Counted from the first letter of the stretch, positions 38,022 to 48,987 are shown. The stretch: DNA of 64,000 nucleotides from Puniceicoccaceae bacterium (GCA_003331195.1 QOOZ01000036.1:16174-80173); one strand, 5' to 3'. Notes: a model not told the origin generated them from the letters alone. Made by a program: numbers and translations.

Positions 38022-39017
38022 CTAAGCGCTGATTTTGGGCTTGGTTTCGATGGTTTCCTCCCAAGATCGCTTGGTCGCGGCGAGGAAGATCTCTTCGAGG
38101 TTGGGCTCGCGAGGGGCCAAGCTGTGTAGGATGAATTCACGCTGACTGCTGAGTATTTGGATCAGTTGTGGGCCAAGGTTGCCTTCATTTTCAACGCGAA
38201 GGTTTAGCTCGGACCGATTTTCGGCTATCGGAGTGCATTCAAGTATGTCAGCATCGATTCCACGACTGGTGAGGCAAGCGGCGACGGCGGTGTCGTTGCC
38301 TTCGACGATTAAACTAAAGCGATTACTAGGCAGAAACTCCTCGCGTAGTTCTTTACTCGTGCCCGCCGCGACGATTCGACCACGGTTAATGATAATCACG
38401 CGGTCGCAAGACCGCTCGATCTCGGGTAGAATATGGCTGGAGATGATAACGGTGTGTTTGCCGCGTAGATTATCGATTAGTTTACGGATTCCTTGGATTT
38501 GGTGGGGGTCGAGGCCGATGGTCGGTTCGTCCATGATGATTATTTCGGGATCACCAAGTAGGGCATCGGCGATACCAACGCGTTGGCGAAAGCCCTTGGA
38601 GAGTGTGCCGATGATTTTACGGCGAGCTGTACGGGCGAGGTCGCAAATCTCCATTGCTTCTTTCACGGCGGCGCGGAGCTTATGCCCCGGGACTTCTTTG
38701 AGTCGCGAACGGAAGCGCAGATATTCGACTACCCTCATGTCGTCTGGTAGAGGATTGTTTTCCGGCATATAGCCAATCTTACGTTTCACCTCGTGCGGGT
38801 TTTGCGCTACGCAGATGCCACCAACCCAAGCCGAACCCGAGGTGGCCGACATAATGCCAGAGAGGATTCGCATAGTTGTGCTCTTACCCGCGCCATTGGG
38901 ACCAAGGAAGCCGACAACCTCGCCCGGCTTGACCGTAAAGTTGACTTTATGGATAGCGGTTAAGGCCCCGTATTGGCGGGTGAGATCTTTGACGCGTATG
39001 CTGGGAATGGTCTCCAT
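38022..39017 (-). CDS. gldA: GldA-type ABC transporter ATPase
   Basis: 331 residues. Walker A GFLGPNGAGKST, Q-loop GYMPENNPLPDDM, signature LSKGFRQRVGIADALLG, Walker B IIIMDEPTIGLDP and switch SSHILPEIE, all intact. The C-terminal ~100 residues are the accessory domain of export-type ABC ATPases. First gene of a five-gene minus-strand operon ending with the AsmA-like gene; it is divergent from the DUF2721 gene. Confidence 0.93.
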   Translation of the reverse strand: METIPSIRVKDLTRQYGALTAIHKVNFTVKPGEVVGFLGPNGAGKSTTMRILSGIMSATSGSAWVGGICVAQNPHEVKRKIGYMPENNPLPDDMRVVEYLRFRSRLKEVPGHKLRAAVKEAMEICDLARTARRKIIGTLSKGFRQRVGIADALLGDPEIIIMDEPTIGLDPHQIQGIRKLIDNLRGKHTVIISSHILPEIERSCDRVIIINRGRIVAAGTSKELREEFLPSNRFSLIVEGNDTAVAACLTSRGIDADILECTPIAENRSELNLRVENEGNLGPQLIQILSSQREFILHSLAPREPNLEEIFLAATKRSWEETIETKPKISA

Positions 39018-39167
39018 AGGTAGGCGATTGTTCGGAACACATTCACAAGAGGGAAGAACTCAGAAGCTTGCAATCCGTTACTTGGCTCTGTAAGACGTAT
39101 TTTTCATTAGTTCCACGCCTTGGACTCCACGCTTGCGAGAATTCTAGGGGCAGTGCATCTACTTGTT

Positions 39168-39557
39168 ATGGAAATTACTCTAACCACGCCAGCCATACTT
39201 TTTCCAGCAGTGAGCCTACTAATGCTGGCTTACACTAACCGCTTTTTAGCCATCGCTAGTATAATCCGTGTGCTACATAGCCGTTATAAAGCTGAAGGCA
39301 GCGCCGTTGTGCGCCGCCAAATCGAGAATTTACGCGCACGACTCGGGTTGATTCGTAAGATGCAGACCTTCGGCATCCTGAGCCTCTTCGCTTGCATCCT
39401 CTCGGTCATCGTGCTTTTCCTCGGACAGTTGATTCTCGGTAAAATCCTTTTTGGTCTCAGCCTAGGACTGATGCTTACCTCCCTGCTTTATTGCCTGATG
39501 GAAATACACCTGTCTGGCCAAGCCTTGGAGATCGAGATGGAGGATATGGAGAAGTAA
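39168..39557 (+). CDS. DUF2721 integral membrane protein
   Basis: 129 residues from ATG at 39168 (MEITLTTPAILFPAVSLLML); a TTG-started extension to 39120 is not supported. Three membrane helices: about 8-28, 75-97 and 99-118, separated by a charged cytoplasmic stretch (RYKAEGSAVVRRQIENLRAR). This matches DUF2721, small three-helix proteins of unknown function. Single gene, convergent with gltD; a perfect 15-base palindrome (39573-39587) between them is a weak bidirectional stop candidate. Confidence 0.8.
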   Translation: MEITLTTPAILFPAVSLLMLAYTNRFLAIASIIRVLHSRYKAEGSAVVRRQIENLRARLGLIRKMQTFGILSLFACILSVIVLFLGQLILGKILFGLSLGLMLTSLLYCLMEIHLSGQALEIEMEDMEK

Positions 39558-39605
39558 GGGCTAGTTGTTAAAAACTAATTATTAGTTCCTAAGTTTCAAT
39601 TTATT

Positions 39606-41093
39606 CTATGGCAGCTTCGTCGTGCCCATAAGGTACTTGTCACATACGCGAGCAACGCCACGACCTTCGTTGATCGCCCAGACAATGAGCGATTGACCAC
39701 GGCGCATGTCTCCCGCCGCGAAGACGCCTTCGACACTAGTTTCAAATTCACCGTATTCGGCCTTCACGTTGGATCGGGCGTCGAGGTCGAGGCCTAACTC
39801 TTCGGCGATGGTTGCTTCGGGACCTAAGAATCCCATTGCAAGCAGAACAAGCTCTGCTTCGAGTACTCGCTCACTACCATCGACCTTCTTCGGAATGAAT
39901 CGACCGTTTTCGTTCGTCCATTCGATGTTATGAATGTGCACGGCTTTGACCTTATCGTCTTCGTCGCCTTCGAACTTGCTGGAAGTGACGAGATATTGGC
40001 GCGGGTCTTCCCCTTGAATCTCGGCAGCCTCTTCTTGGCCGTAGTCCATTTTGTAAGTCTTGGGCCATTCGGGCCATGGGTTATCCGCTGCGCGCTCTTC
40101 GGGAGGCTTTGGCATGATCTCGAGCTGCGTCACGCTCTTGCAACCGTGACGGAGTGAGGTGCCTACGCAGTCAGTGCCGGTGTCACCACCGCCAATGATG
40201 ACGACGTTTTTGCCCTTGGCCAGTTCGCTGAATTGTTCAGACTTACCTTCTTTGACGTCCCAAAGTTCCTTTGTGTTCGGTCCGAGGAATTCCATCGCGA
40301 ATCGTATATTGCCTAGATCGCGGCCTTCGATTGGTAGATCACGCGGTTTGGTGGCACCGCAACAAAGGACGACGGAATCAAAGTCCTCCATTAGTTGTTT
40401 GGAAGAAATGTCTTTGCCGATTTCGACGCCGCAAGTGATGGTGATGCCTTCGGCTTCCATCAACTCGATACGGCGAGTGACGACGTCCTTCTCTAGCTTC
40501 ATGTTGGGGATACCATACATAAGGAGCCCGCCTGGGCGATCGGCGCGTTCGTAAATGGTGACTAAGTGGCCGGCTTTGTTTAGCTGGTCGGCTGCGGCTA
40601 GACCCGCAGGTCCTGATCCGACCACAGCGATCTTTTTACCAGTGCGCTCTTTGGGCGGGGTGGGGGTGACCCAGCCTTCATTCCATGCTTTGTCGATGAT
40701 GGAACACTCGATGTCTTTAATCGTGACGGGTGGCTCGATCACACCGAGCACACAAGAGCCTTCGCAAGGAGCGGGGCAGACGCGGCCAGTGAACTCGGGG
40801 AAGTTATTCGTTTTCATGAGGCGCTCATAAGCGCCCTGCCATTTACCTTGGTAGACGAGGTCGTTGAACTCGGGTATCAGATTGTTTACAGGACAACCGC
40901 TGGCCATGTTAGCGAGGGTGATTCCTGTGTGGCAGTAAGGTGTACCACAGTCCATGCAACGTGCACCCTGACTTTGCACTTTTTCTTCGTCAAAATGCTC
41001 GTGTATTTCGTCCCAGTCTTTGACACGTTCGAGTGGTGAACGATTCGCAATCGTCTTGCGCTCGATTTCCATAAATCCAGTTGCTTTTCCCAT
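39606..41093 (-). CDS. gltD: Glutamate synthase small subunit (NADPH, beta chain)
   Basis: 495 residues. N-terminal iron-sulfur region [12 protein letters not shown]...[16 protein letters not shown] and [12 protein letters not shown]; then FAD-binding [19 protein letters not shown] and NADPH-binding [20 protein letters not shown], and C-terminal [19 protein letters not shown]. It passes electrons from NADPH to the large subunit. It lies 111 bases downstream of gltB on the same strand; the spacer contains a 7-base-period repeat at 41104-41138. Confidence 0.96.
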   Translation of the reverse strand: MGKATGFMEIERKTIANRSPLERVKDWDEIHEHFDEEKVQSQGARCMDCGTPYCHTGITLANMASGCPVNNLIPEFNDLVYQGKWQGAYERLMKTNNFPEFTGRVCPAPCEGSCVLGVIEPPVTIKDIECSIIDKAWNEGWVTPTPPKERTGKKIAVVGSGPAGLAAADQLNKAGHLVTIYERADRPGGLLMYGIPNMKLEKDVVTRRIELMEAEGITITCGVEIGKDISSKQLMEDFDSVVLCCGATKPRDLPIEGRDLGNIRFAMEFLGPNTKELWDVKEGKSEQFSELAKGKNVVIIGGGDTGTDCVGTSLRHGCKSVTQLEIMPKPPEERAADNPWPEWPKTYKMDYGQEEAAEIQGEDPRQYLVTSSKFEGDEDDKVKAVHIHNIEWTNENGRFIPKKVDGSERVLEAELVLLAMGFLGPEATIAEELGLDLDARSNVKAEYGEFETSVEGVFAAGDMRRGQSLIVWAINEGRGVARVCDKYLMGTTKLP

Positions 41094-41103
41094 AATTTTT
41101 AAG

Positions 41104-41138
41104 AGTTGAAAGTTGTTAGTTGGGAGCGGAAAGAGTTT
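41104..41138. repeat. 7-base-period repeat between gltB and gltD (core AGTTG)
   Basis: agttgaa, agttgtt, agttggg, agcggaa, agagttt: five degenerate 7-base units just before the gltD start codon. Confidence 0.65.
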
Positions 41139-41204
41139 TATTTTTGAGATTAAATCAAACTTCTGCTTTTTGTCTTTCGACTCCTTTATTGTGACTGTAG
41201 GTTG

Positions 41205-44200
41205 TTAGTGACCTGCCTTCACGTTTTCTTCAAATGCGGCTTGGATGGCTTCGTCGCCTGCGAGACCACGTTCTTCAGCACGTTTGACGGCGTGCAGCAC
41301 GCGTTCGTAATCCTGCGGAAGAATCTTGAGGAACTTGCCGGCTGTTGCTGGCCAGTCGGCGAGGATGCTCTCGGCCCTTTTCGAACCGGTGAGTGCGAAA
41401 TGCTTTTCGAGCTTAGTTTTGACCAAGTCCATCTCTTCGTCGCCACACTCGATCAGTTGATAAACATTGACCATATCTGGGTTTAAGCGGTTTTGAACGA
41501 AGTCTCCCGATTCATCATAGATGTAAGCAACGCCGCCGGACATGCCCGCACCGAGGTTACGACCTGTGGTGCCGAGGTTCAATACCATGCCACCGGTCAT
41601 GTATTCCAGCGCGTGATCACCGAGTCCTTCGACTACAGCTTCAACGCCTGAATTACGGACGCAGAAGCGCTCGCCAGCCATGCCTGCGATGTAAGCTTCA
41701 CCTTTGGTTGCCCCGTAGAAGCAGACGTTGCCCGCAATGATGTTTTCGTGGGCGACGAATGGTGATGCAGGATCGGGACGGACGATGATCTTCGCACCGG
41801 AGAGGCCTTTGCCTAGGTAGTCATTCGTGTCACCTATCACAGTGAAGGTCATACCTTTCGGGCAAAATGCGCCGAGTGATTGGCCAGCAGAGCCAGAAAG
41901 ATTTACCTTAACTGTATCTTCAGGGAGGCCTTCTGCGCCATATTTACGCGAGATGTCTGCGCCTGTGATCGTGCCGACGACGCGGTTGATATTTACGATG
42001 GGCAGATTAATCTCGACGGACTTGCCCTCTTGGATGGCGGGTTGTGCTTGTTTGAGGATCTCGGTGAGATCGAGCGAACGGTCGAGGAGATGGTCTTGAT
42101 CCATCTGGCAGTAGGTACCAACTTCGGGGCCTACGTCTGGACGATAGAGTATTTTGCTGTAGTCGAGTCCTTTGGCTTTCCAGTGGTCGATGGCTGCGCG
42201 CATTTCGAGTTTGTCGACACGGCCGACCATTTCTGAGATCGAACGGAAGCCAAACTGTGCCATAATCTCGCGGAGTTCTTCGGCGACGTAGTTCATGAAG
42301 TGAACAACTGCGTCAGCGCCACCTGCAAAGCGCTTGCGTAATTCAGGGTTTTGAGTAGCCACGCCCACGGGACAGGTGTTCTTATGGCAAACGCGCATCA
42401 TCAAGCAACCGAGTGTGACAAGCGGTGCCGTTGCGAAACCAAACTCTTCGGCACCGAGAAGACAAGCAATGGCTACGTCGCGGCCGGTTTTGAGCTGGCC
42501 ATCAGTCTCTAAGCGGACGCGGGAGCGGAGATCGTTGAGTAAGAGCGTTTGATTTGTTTCAGCAAGACCTAGCTCCCATGGAGCACCTGCGTGTTGAATG
42601 GAGGAGCGTGGCGATGCACCTGTGCCGCCATCGTAGCCAGAGACGAGGATACCGTCGGCCTTTGCTTTGGCAACACCTGCGGCAATTGTGCCCACGCCAA
42701 CTTCAGAAACTAGCTTCACATTCACGCGTGCCTGAATGTTGGAGTTCTTTAAATCGTGAATAAGCTCCGCTAGATCTTCAATCGAGTATATGTCGTGGTG
42801 CGGTGGGGGAGAGATCAGTCCTACGCCGGGTGTTGTCCCACGCGTCTTTGCGATTTGAGGAAGCACCTTATGTCCTGGTAATTCGCCACCTTCACCAGGC
42901 TTAGCACCTTGCACGATCTTGATTTGGATTTCGTCGGCGTTAACTAGGTAGTTACTGGTCACACCGAAGCGGCCAGAGGCGACTTGCTTGATAGCCGAAC
43001 GACGGCTGTCGCCGTTAGCATCCGGCGTGAAGCGGTCAGGATCTTCGCCGCCTTCGCCCGTATTAGATTTTCCGCCAACACGGTTCATGGCAACAGCCAG
43101 TGATTCGTGCGCTTCTTTTGAGATTGAGCCGTAGGACATGGCGCCCGTTTTGAAGCGCTTCATGATCGCCTCGACGGGCTCGACTTCCTCGATTGGGATG
43201 GCCTTTGACTCGTCGATTTTGAAATCCATGAGGCCACGAAGTGTAAACATCTCCTTGGACTGATCGTTGATCACTTGTGAATATTCTTTAAATACCGCAA
43301 AATCACCAAGGCGCGTCGCCTTCTGTAGCTTGTGAATTGTGATTGGGTTGAATAGATGGCGTTCGCCGCCAGCGCGCCATTGATAGATGCCGCCGGGATC
43401 GAGTGCATCGCCGCGCTCATCATCGCGAGGAGCGAAAGCTTTGTCGTGGCGTGCCATTGTTTCCTTAGCGATGGTGCCAAGGCCGATGCCTTCTACTCGG
43501 GATGCCGTTTTGGTGAAATATTTATCGACAACCGATTCGTTGATGCCGATAGCTTCGAAGATCTGCGCTCCACGGTAAGAGGCGACAGTCGAGATGCCCA
43601 TTTTTGACATCGTCTTAATCACGCCGTTGAGGTTGGCCTTGAGAAAGTTGTAGCAAGCTTGATCGGCCTCGACTTTGAGGTCGCCACGACTGACGAGGTG
43701 GCGAACGGTTTCGAGTGCGAGATAAGGGTTGATTACGTTGGCACCATAGCCAAGTAGCAGAGCGAAATGTTGAACTTCACGCGGTTCACCGGACTCGAGC
43801 ACGATGGATACGCGGGTGCGCGTGCCTTGGCTGACGAGGTGGTGGTGGAGACCAGCTACTGCGAGAAGTGCAGGGATCGGTGCTTTCTTGGCGCCGATCT
43901 TGCGGTCAGAGAGAATCAGAATGTTAACTCCGTCACGGATAGCGGCATCGGCATTTTCGAAGAGTTGTTCAAGAGCGGCTTCGAGGCCTTTTCCTGAGAT
44001 GCGTGGATCGACAATCGCATTGTGTCCCGATTCAAGGCCACCGGCAGCCGATTCAAACAAGATGGGTAGCCGAGTCGCTTTAAAGCCGGGTAAATCGATG
44101 TGGCGAAGTTGTGCAAGCTGGTTGCGATCGATTAGTGGCGACTCAAACTTGATCATGCGGCAACTGTTGGCGCTGGGGCGGGAGAGGTCGCCTTCAGACC

Positions 44201-45854
44201 CAATAAAGCTGATGCTCGCGGTGACGAGCTCTTCACGAATAGGGTCAATTGGCGGATTGGTAACCTGTGCGAAGAGTTGCTTGAAGTAATTGTAGAGGAG
44301 TTGAGGTTGATCGGAGAGCACGGCAAGCGGCGCGTCGTTACCCATAGAACCGAGCGGTTGCTTACCAGCTTCAGCGCTGGGACCAACAATGAAGCGCATG
44401 TCTTCAAAAGTATAACCAAATGCCTTTTGGCGGGTTTCGAGTGTTTCGAAATTGTCGACGTGCACGTCCTTCGCCGCGGGCAGGTCATCTGAGTTGACGA
44501 GGTTTTCCTTGAGCCATTCGCCGTAGGGTTGCTCCGAAGCGATTTGTTCCTTTAACTCTTCGTCGCCGACGATACGACCTTTTTCCATGTCGATAAGAAA
44601 CATACGACCCGGTTCAAGGCGGCCCTTTTTGACTACATTGGCTGGCTCGATGCCTTCAAGAACACCGACTTCGGACGCTAGGATGACCTTGCCGTCGGAG
44701 GTCACGTAGTAGCGAGAAGGGCGTAGACCATTGCGGTCTAGCGTCGCACCAACTTGCACGCCGTCGGACATCGCCATCGATGCGGGGCCATCCCATGGCT
44801 CCATTATGCAGGCATGGAATTCGTAAAAGTCTCGCTTCCACTGAGGCATGCTCTTGTGGCGTTCCCATGGCTCAGGGATCATCATCATCATGGCATGTGC
44901 GAGGCTGCGCCCTGATAGAACGAGGAATTCGAGGCAGTTATCAAACTTCTGCGAGTCGGAGCCATCTTCGCGGATGATCGGCAAGAGCTTCTTTAGGTCG
45001 TCGCCGAATACTTCACTGGCGAGTTGCATCTGACGGGCGTAGAGCCAGTTCTCATTGCCGCGAACGGTGTTGATCTCACCATTGTGGCAAAGATAGCGGA
45101 AAGGCTGAGCGCGTGGCCAGCTCGGAAAGGTATTGGTCGAGAAACGGGAGTGAGTCAGTGCGAGTGCTGAATCCATTGCCTCATCGGAGAGGTCAGGGAA
45201 ATAGTGCTCAAGCTGTTCAGTTGTGAGCATGCCCTTATAAGTCATCGTGCGGCTAGATAGCGAACCGATGTAGAAGAGTGCGTCCTCATCCTCACCCGAG
45301 TAGCGGATGCGGTGAGTCGCTAGGCGGCGGACTATGTAAAGTTTGCGTTCAAAGGGGATACCCGCTTCGCAAGCGTCGCCACGAGCGACGAAAAATTGGC
45401 GCATACAAGGCTCGCAGGCAGCCGATGCTTTGCCAAGAATTTCGCTGCGGACGGGCACATCACGCCAGCCGAGCATGCTGAGGCCTTCCTCCGCCACGAT
45501 CTCTTCAATGATTGCCTCCTCGTGCCTGCGCTCTTCATCGTTTTTGGAGAGAAACACAAAGCCGACACCATAATCGCCCTCAAACGGAACTTCGAAGCCC
45601 GCTTCTTTTTTGCAGACCTTCTTGAAAAAGTTGTGAGGGAGTTGGATGAAGATGCCAGCACCATCCCCAGTGATTGGATCGCAACCACAGCCACCGCGGT
45701 GGTCAAGGTTCACGCAAATCTCGAGCGCGTCCTTAACAATACTGTGAGACTTGCGGCCTTTCATGTCGACGATCAGGCCGATTCCGCAGTTTTCGTGTTC
45801 GTTCCTTGGATCATAGAGACCCTGTGATTTAGGTGGATTGTGAGTGAATTCCAT
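41205..45854 (-). CDS. gltB: Glutamate synthase large subunit (alpha chain)
   Basis: 1549 residues, normal length. The class II glutaminase domain begins at Cys23 (ENCGIGL), so 22 residues are removed as a propeptide. The FMN-binding synthase domain has [25 protein letters not shown] and [12 protein letters not shown]; the 3Fe-4S cluster lies in [16 protein letters not shown]; the C-terminus has the GXGXG helix repeats ([10 protein letters not shown] to GNVCFYGAT). It makes two glutamates from glutamine and 2-oxoglutarate. With gltD it forms the main ammonium-assimilation operon here. Confidence 0.97.
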   Translation of the reverse strand: MEFTHNPPKSQGLYDPRNEHENCGIGLIVDMKGRKSHSIVKDALEICVNLDHRGGCGCDPITGDGAGIFIQLPHNFFKKVCKKEAGFEVPFEGDYGVGFVFLSKNDEERRHEEAIIEEIVAEEGLSMLGWRDVPVRSEILGKASAACEPCMRQFFVARGDACEAGIPFERKLYIVRRLATHRIRYSGEDEDALFYIGSLSSRTMTYKGMLTTEQLEHYFPDLSDEAMDSALALTHSRFSTNTFPSWPRAQPFRYLCHNGEINTVRGNENWLYARQMQLASEVFGDDLKKLLPIIREDGSDSQKFDNCLEFLVLSGRSLAHAMMMMIPEPWERHKSMPQWKRDFYEFHACIMEPWDGPASMAMSDGVQVGATLDRNGLRPSRYYVTSDGKVILASEVGVLEGIEPANVVKKGRLEPGRMFLIDMEKGRIVGDEELKEQIASEQPYGEWLKENLVNSDDLPAAKDVHVDNFETLETRQKAFGYTFEDMRFIVGPSAEAGKQPLGSMGNDAPLAVLSDQPQLLYNYFKQLFAQVTNPPIDPIREELVTASISFIGSEGDLSRPSANSCRMIKFESPLIDRNQLAQLRHIDLPGFKATRLPILFESAAGGLESGHNAIVDPRISGKGLEAALEQLFENADAAIRDGVNILILSDRKIGAKKAPIPALLAVAGLHHHLVSQGTRTRVSIVLESGEPREVQHFALLLGYGANVINPYLALETVRHLVSRGDLKVEADQACYNFLKANLNGVIKTMSKMGISTVASYRGAQIFEAIGINESVVDKYFTKTASRVEGIGLGTIAKETMARHDKAFAPRDDERGDALDPGGIYQWRAGGERHLFNPITIHKLQKATRLGDFAVFKEYSQVINDQSKEMFTLRGLMDFKIDESKAIPIEEVEPVEAIMKRFKTGAMSYGSISKEAHESLAVAMNRVGGKSNTGEGGEDPDRFTPDANGDSRRSAIKQVASGRFGVTSNYLVNADEIQIKIVQGAKPGEGGELPGHKVLPQIAKTRGTTPGVGLISPPPHHDIYSIEDLAELIHDLKNSNIQARVNVKLVSEVGVGTIAAGVAKAKADGILVSGYDGGTGASPRSSIQHAGAPWELGLAETNQTLLLNDLRSRVRLETDGQLKTGRDVAIACLLGAEEFGFATAPLVTLGCLMMRVCHKNTCPVGVATQNPELRKRFAGGADAVVHFMNYVAEELREIMAQFGFRSISEMVGRVDKLEMRAAIDHWKAKGLDYSKILYRPDVGPEVGTYCQMDQDHLLDRSLDLTEILKQAQPAIQEGKSVEINLPIVNINRVVGTITGADISRKYGAEGLPEDTVKVNLSGSAGQSLGAFCPKGMTFTVIGDTNDYLGKGLSGAKIIVRPDPASPFVAHENIIAGNVCFYGATKGEAYIAGMAGERFCVRNSGVEAVVEGLGDHALEYMTGGMVLNLGTTGRNLGAGMSGGVAYIYDESGDFVQNRLNPDMVNVYQLIECGDEEMDLVKTKLEKHFALTGSKRAESILADWPATAGKFLKILPQDYERVLHAVKRAEERGLAGDEAIQAAFEENVKAGH

Positions 45855-46137
45855 ATCTGTCTATAAATATTTTGAGTGCTGTATCCGTCGCCAGTTGCCA
45901 ACCAGATCCAAATTAAATCGAGCGGTAAAAATACCCATGTTTGGGTTCAAAAAGAACGAGTAATTTAGTCACTCGGAGTTAGCTGTCTAGGAAATTACCC
46001 AATCTTGTTTTTTGGTAGAATATATTTTTGCGTCAAATTGATGTTGGATTGATTGAAAAGTTGTAGCCCCGCCTTAAGTCATCAGGCACAGAATGGATCG
46101 TCCTAATGCGGGATTCTAACCCGACTGACTGCATGCC
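45855..46137. other. gltB upstream region
   Basis: 283 bases between the glutaredoxin stop and gltB start, both on the minus strand. Near the glutaredoxin end is a small hairpin cgggat-tcta-acccg (46109-46123) without a T-run. The AT-rich part 45960-46060 probably holds the gltB promoter. No riboswitch was recognised. Confidence 0.4.
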
Positions 46138-46473
46138 TTAGAAAAAACGGACTGTTTTTGAGCGCATCGCCTCGTGTTCTTCATCGGTGCAGGGTGCGTT
46201 GGTGGGTGCCTCCGCGTCTGCGTTGTTCTGAGAAACTAAGCCGTTACTCAGCATGTAGTTTTCGACTTCTTCTCCACTCACGTCTGCGAGCATGGAGCCA
46301 TTTATTTCGACGCAGGGAGAGAGAGGTTGTCCAGATTTTTCGACCATTTCCGCATATTGAGCTGAATTGTTGATAATGTCTCGGTCTTCGTACTCGAGAC
46401 CGTATTTTTTCATGATTGCGCGGACGCCCATGCTCCAACCGCAGGTTGGTTTTAAGTATGCAATAATTTTCAT
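46138..46473 (-). CDS. Monothiol-type glutaredoxin with C-terminal extension
   Basis: 111 residues. A glutaredoxin domain covers residues 1-78: KIIAYLKPTCGWSMGVRAIM with active site CGWS, then the cis-Pro region PLSPCVEINGSMLADVSGEEVENYM. CGWS is close to the CGFS of monothiol glutaredoxins that carry Fe-S clusters, rather than the CPYC of dithiol enzymes. The last ~33 residues hold one further Cys (APCTDEEHEAMRSKTV) and end at VRFF. It is 38 bases downstream of the DUF5069 gene and probably co-transcribed. Redox or Fe-S transfer role is inferred. Confidence 0.82.
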   Translation of the reverse strand: MKIIAYLKPTCGWSMGVRAIMKKYGLEYEDRDIINNSAQYAEMVEKSGQPLSPCVEINGSMLADVSGEEVENYMLSNGLVSQNNADAEAPTNAPCTDEEHEAMRSKTVRFF

Positions 46474-46511
46474 AATGTTGCTTTGTGTGGTGGATTTTAA
46501 GAACTTGTCAA

Positions 46512-47036
46512 CTACGAGGATTTACGGGCCGAGACCCAATCGATGAGTTTGCTAGTTTCATCTTCGTAGGCCCATGCCGCTCTTAGGAACTCAGCAGGGT
46601 GGATATTGTTTTCTTTAAAAAAGTTTCGGTCGCCCCCGCAGCCATACATTGTCTCGGGTGGCAGCTCGCCGCGAAGCTTAGCAATTGCCTTAGGCATGAT
46701 GCGCGGTAGCCAAACGATTCCCGCTGCCTCATCGGTCTTCGGAGGGAGTGTATTGGAGTCGAGTGTATTGCCCGATGGCTTCCCCTTTTGCACGGTCATG
46801 AAGTAGTCGCGGCGTGCTTCGCTGACCATTAGGAAGGTCTCAAAGTCTGGCTCGCCTCGGCTGACGAAGTCCTCTGCGTAGTCATATACATCCATCACAT
46901 TGAGACCGATGGAAGCTAGCTCCGCTAAGGTCGCTTCGTCGAAGTAGCTTTCTACTTCGCGACACCCTTCCTTATATTTAGCTACTGCTCCTTCCCATAT
47001 TGTTTTCAAACTTTTTTGGTATGTGTAATGGTTCAT
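46512..47036 (-). CDS. DUF5069-like protein
   Basis: 174 residues, cytoplasmic. The C-terminal half (GIVWLPRIMPKAIAKLRGEL, then PPETMYGCGGDRNFFKENNI and EFLRAAWA) resembles DUF5069, a family seen in Verrucomicrobiota and Planctomycetota. The N-terminal half (about residues 1-90) is helical and unrecognised, with one Cys in YKEGCREVESYFDEATLAEL. Function unknown. It is the first gene of a unit with the glutaredoxin, so a thiol-linked or redox-related role is possible but unproven. Confidence 0.65.
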   Translation of the reverse strand: MNHYTYQKSLKTIWEGAVAKYKEGCREVESYFDEATLAELASIGLNVMDVYDYAEDFVSRGEPDFETFLMVSEARRDYFMTVQKGKPSGNTLDSNTLPPKTDEAAGIVWLPRIMPKAIAKLRGELPPETMYGCGGDRNFFKENNIHPAEFLRAAWAYEDETSKLIDWVSARKSS

Positions 47037-47400
47037 AATTATTTATATATAGTGATGCGTGCGCGGAAAACAACCCGCTTGGTCATTTTAATTAAATGTA
47101 TTGGACTGCGATGCAGTAAGTATCACTGAAGTAAAATGGACATTCAAATTATTCTGAGTGCGCTTAGCATAGCAGAAGGCTTCAAGTTCTGGGCTTGTTG
47201 TCGGATGTCGTGTGTAATTTGCTGTAAAACCGCTAACTCTGAATCCTTTGGGCAACAACCTACTAAGCTTGCGCTCTGATTCTTAATTCTAATCGACCAT
47301 GACTGGGACTAAGGTTAAGGGTAGGTTATTATCATCAGACGTGATATTTGCGTCTTCTTAGTTGCACGTTTAAGCCAAGCGGCCTATTCCCCTTCGATAC
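47037..47400. other. Intergenic region between DUF5069-like gene and PHP gene
   Basis: 364 bases between two divergent genes, no credible gene. It must contain both promoters; the bases just before 47037 are A/T-rich (ttatttatatata). No repeats or riboswitch-like structure was recognised. Confidence 0.4.
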
Positions 47401-48216
47401 ATGCGCGTCGATTCACATATGCACACACCACTCTGTGGTCACGCCTATGGCGAGCCGATCGAATACGCCATGATGGCAGCGGAGCGAGAGATCAATCTGA
47501 TCACGATCACTTGCCATATTCCCATGCGCTGGGAGGCCTTTGGGCAGGCAGGTATTCGCATGTCGTTAGAGCAACTCGACGACTACCTGGTTTTAGTCAA
47601 AGATACTGCCGAGCAAGCTAAACCGCTCGGCGTCGAAGTGCTCTGCGGCATTGAGGCTGAGGTGTATCCTGATGAGGCCGAACTGGAACCGATGGACGAG
47701 ATTTTGGCTACTTACGATTTCGATTTCGTTCTCGGCTCGCTCCACGCACAATGCCGTAGCTATATCGACTGGCTTGCGAACAACAAGGTAAAGAAGGATG
47801 CAATGAAGATTGATAGCTACTTCCGCCACCTCAAAGATGGGGCGGAGTCTGGACGCTATGACAGCATGTCTCACCCAGATGTGATCCGCACTTATGGTGT
47901 AGTGAACCATTTTAATCCTGCTGAGCACGAAGAAGTGATCCGTGACTTCCTCCAAGCTGTGGTCGTCGAAGATATTTGCATGGAGGTCAATACTAGTGGT
48001 TTGACTAAGGGCGACTACGAGGTGCATCCCGATCCGCTGATCCTTGATTGGGCGAGCGAAATGGGTGTAAAGCTGACTATAGGATCAGACTCACACCATC
48101 CGCATTCCGTTGGCCAGTTTTTTGATGTGATTCAGCCGAAGCTGCGCGATAAGGGCTTTACTGATTTACACTACTTTCGAGGGCGTCAGCGACATGTGAT
48201 TCCGATGCCAGCGTAA
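47401..48216 (+). CDS. PHP-domain phosphatase (histidinol-phosphatase HisK-like)
   Basis: 271 residues. PHP motifs: [12 protein letters not shown] (metal-binding HxH and His), [17 protein letters not shown] (Glu), GSLHAQ (His), [10 protein letters not shown] and C-terminal [14 protein letters not shown] (Asp-x-His). All metal ligands of a trinuclear PHP phosphatase are present. The family dephosphorylates L-histidinol phosphate in histidine synthesis, but homologues act on other small phosphoesters. It stands alone, far from any his gene, so the substrate stays open. Confidence 0.83.
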   Translation: MRVDSHMHTPLCGHAYGEPIEYAMMAAEREINLITITCHIPMRWEAFGQAGIRMSLEQLDDYLVLVKDTAEQAKPLGVEVLCGIEAEVYPDEAELEPMDEILATYDFDFVLGSLHAQCRSYIDWLANNKVKKDAMKIDSYFRHLKDGAESGRYDSMSHPDVIRTYGVVNHFNPAEHEEVIRDFLQAVVVEDICMEVNTSGLTKGDYEVHPDPLILDWASEMGVKLTIGSDSHHPHSVGQFFDVIQPKLRDKGFTDLHYFRGRQRHVIPMPA

Positions 48217-48333
48217 GCTAGCTAGGTAGCATACTAGCTTGTCGACCGCGTTGACGCGATATTGTGTCCTATGAGCGGGCACACTGCGGTTAATATGATG
48301 AGTGCCCTGTAATATTTTTATACAATAGACTTT

Positions 48334-48348
48334 ACACTATTATAGTGT
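48334..48348. promoter_or_regulatory. Palindromic operator candidate of vapBC
   Basis: ACACTAT-T-ATAGTGT, a perfect 7-bp inverted repeat 17 bases before the vapB ATG; a TATTAT -10-like hexamer (48338-48343) lies inside it. This placement is what is expected of autoregulation by a ribbon-helix-helix antitoxin. Confidence 0.65.
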
Positions 48349-48365
48349 GCACTAATATTTTACAA

Positions 48366-48584
48366 ATGAAGAATATTACCCTAAGTGCCGACGAGGATCT
48401 GATCGCCCGCGCCCGCGAGCAAGCTCTCGCTCGTCAAACTACCCTAAACCAGCTCTTTCGACTGTGGTTGGAAGAGGTCGCTGAGCAAAAAGAGCGCAGT
48501 ATTAAAATTGGAGCGCTCCTTGATCGCTTAGATGGAGTCGATTCAGGGGGCAATTTTAGACGAGAGGAGATAAATGCCCGCTAA
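48366..48584 (+). CDS. vapB: VapB-like ribbon-helix-helix antitoxin
   Basis: 72 residues from ATG at 48366; an upstream GTG at 48345 lies in the palindrome and is rejected. MKNITLSADEDLIARAREQA followed by TTLNQLFRLWLEEV is a ribbon-helix-helix pattern: a short beta strand and two helices. The C-terminal part (IGALLDRLDGVDSGGNFRRE) would bind and inhibit the toxin. It overlaps vapC by 11 bases. Such antitoxins repress their own operon, consistent with the palindrome just upstream. Confidence 0.85.
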   Translation: MKNITLSADEDLIARAREQALARQTTLNQLFRLWLEEVAEQKERSIKIGALLDRLDGVDSGGNFRREEINAR

Positions 48585-48987
48585 GCTATTTCTAGATACG
48601 AATGTGTTGGTTTATGCGTTTGATTGGTCAGAGCCTGAGAAAAGATTAGCCGCGCAGGAAATGATCCAGCGTGAGATGGAATGGTGTATCAGCTGGCAAG
48701 TTGTTCAGGAATTTAGTAGCCTTGCCTTACATCGGTTTAAGAAGCCTATGTTACCAGAAGATCTTCGCGATTATCTCGATCTAGTTTTATTGCCGAATTG
48801 TCGAGTCATGCCGACCGCAGCCATTTACGGGCAAGCACTAAGGATTCAGTCGCAAGCCCAATACTGCTTCTACGATAGTTTGATCGTGGCTGCTGCTCTT
48901 GTTTCAGGAGCAAAACAGCTCTATTCAGAGAATTTAGAACCAGGCGGACTGTTCGGTAACTTGGAAATAGTGAACCCCTTTGAGTAA
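48574..48987 (+). CDS. vapC: VapC-like PIN-domain ribonuclease toxin
   Basis: 137 residues, full-length PIN domain. Acidic active-site residues: Asp8 in FLDTNVLVYAFD, Glu46 in VVQEFSSL and Asp101 in CFYDSLIVAAAL, with SENL near 118-121. VapC toxins cleave tRNA or rRNA when not bound by VapB. The ATG lies inside the end of vapB, so the pair is translationally coupled. Motifs are intact, so it should be active. Confidence 0.9.
   Translation: MPAKLFLDTNVLVYAFDWSEPEKRLAAQEMIQREMEWCISWQVVQEFSSLALHRFKKPMLPEDLRDYLDLVLLPNCRVMPTAAIYGQALRIQSQAQYCFYDSLIVAAALVSGAKQLYSENLEPGGLFGNLEIVNPFE

Noticed and set aside
38179..38772. 197-codon frame antisense to gldA
   Set aside because: Shadow of the ABC ATPase; Ser/Arg-rich composition typical of antisense frames.
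46100..46137. tRNA T-arm-like sequence (gggttagaatccc on the minus strand)
   Set aside because: No D-arm, anticodon arm or acceptor stem could be built around it; the loop also lacks the TTCRA pattern.
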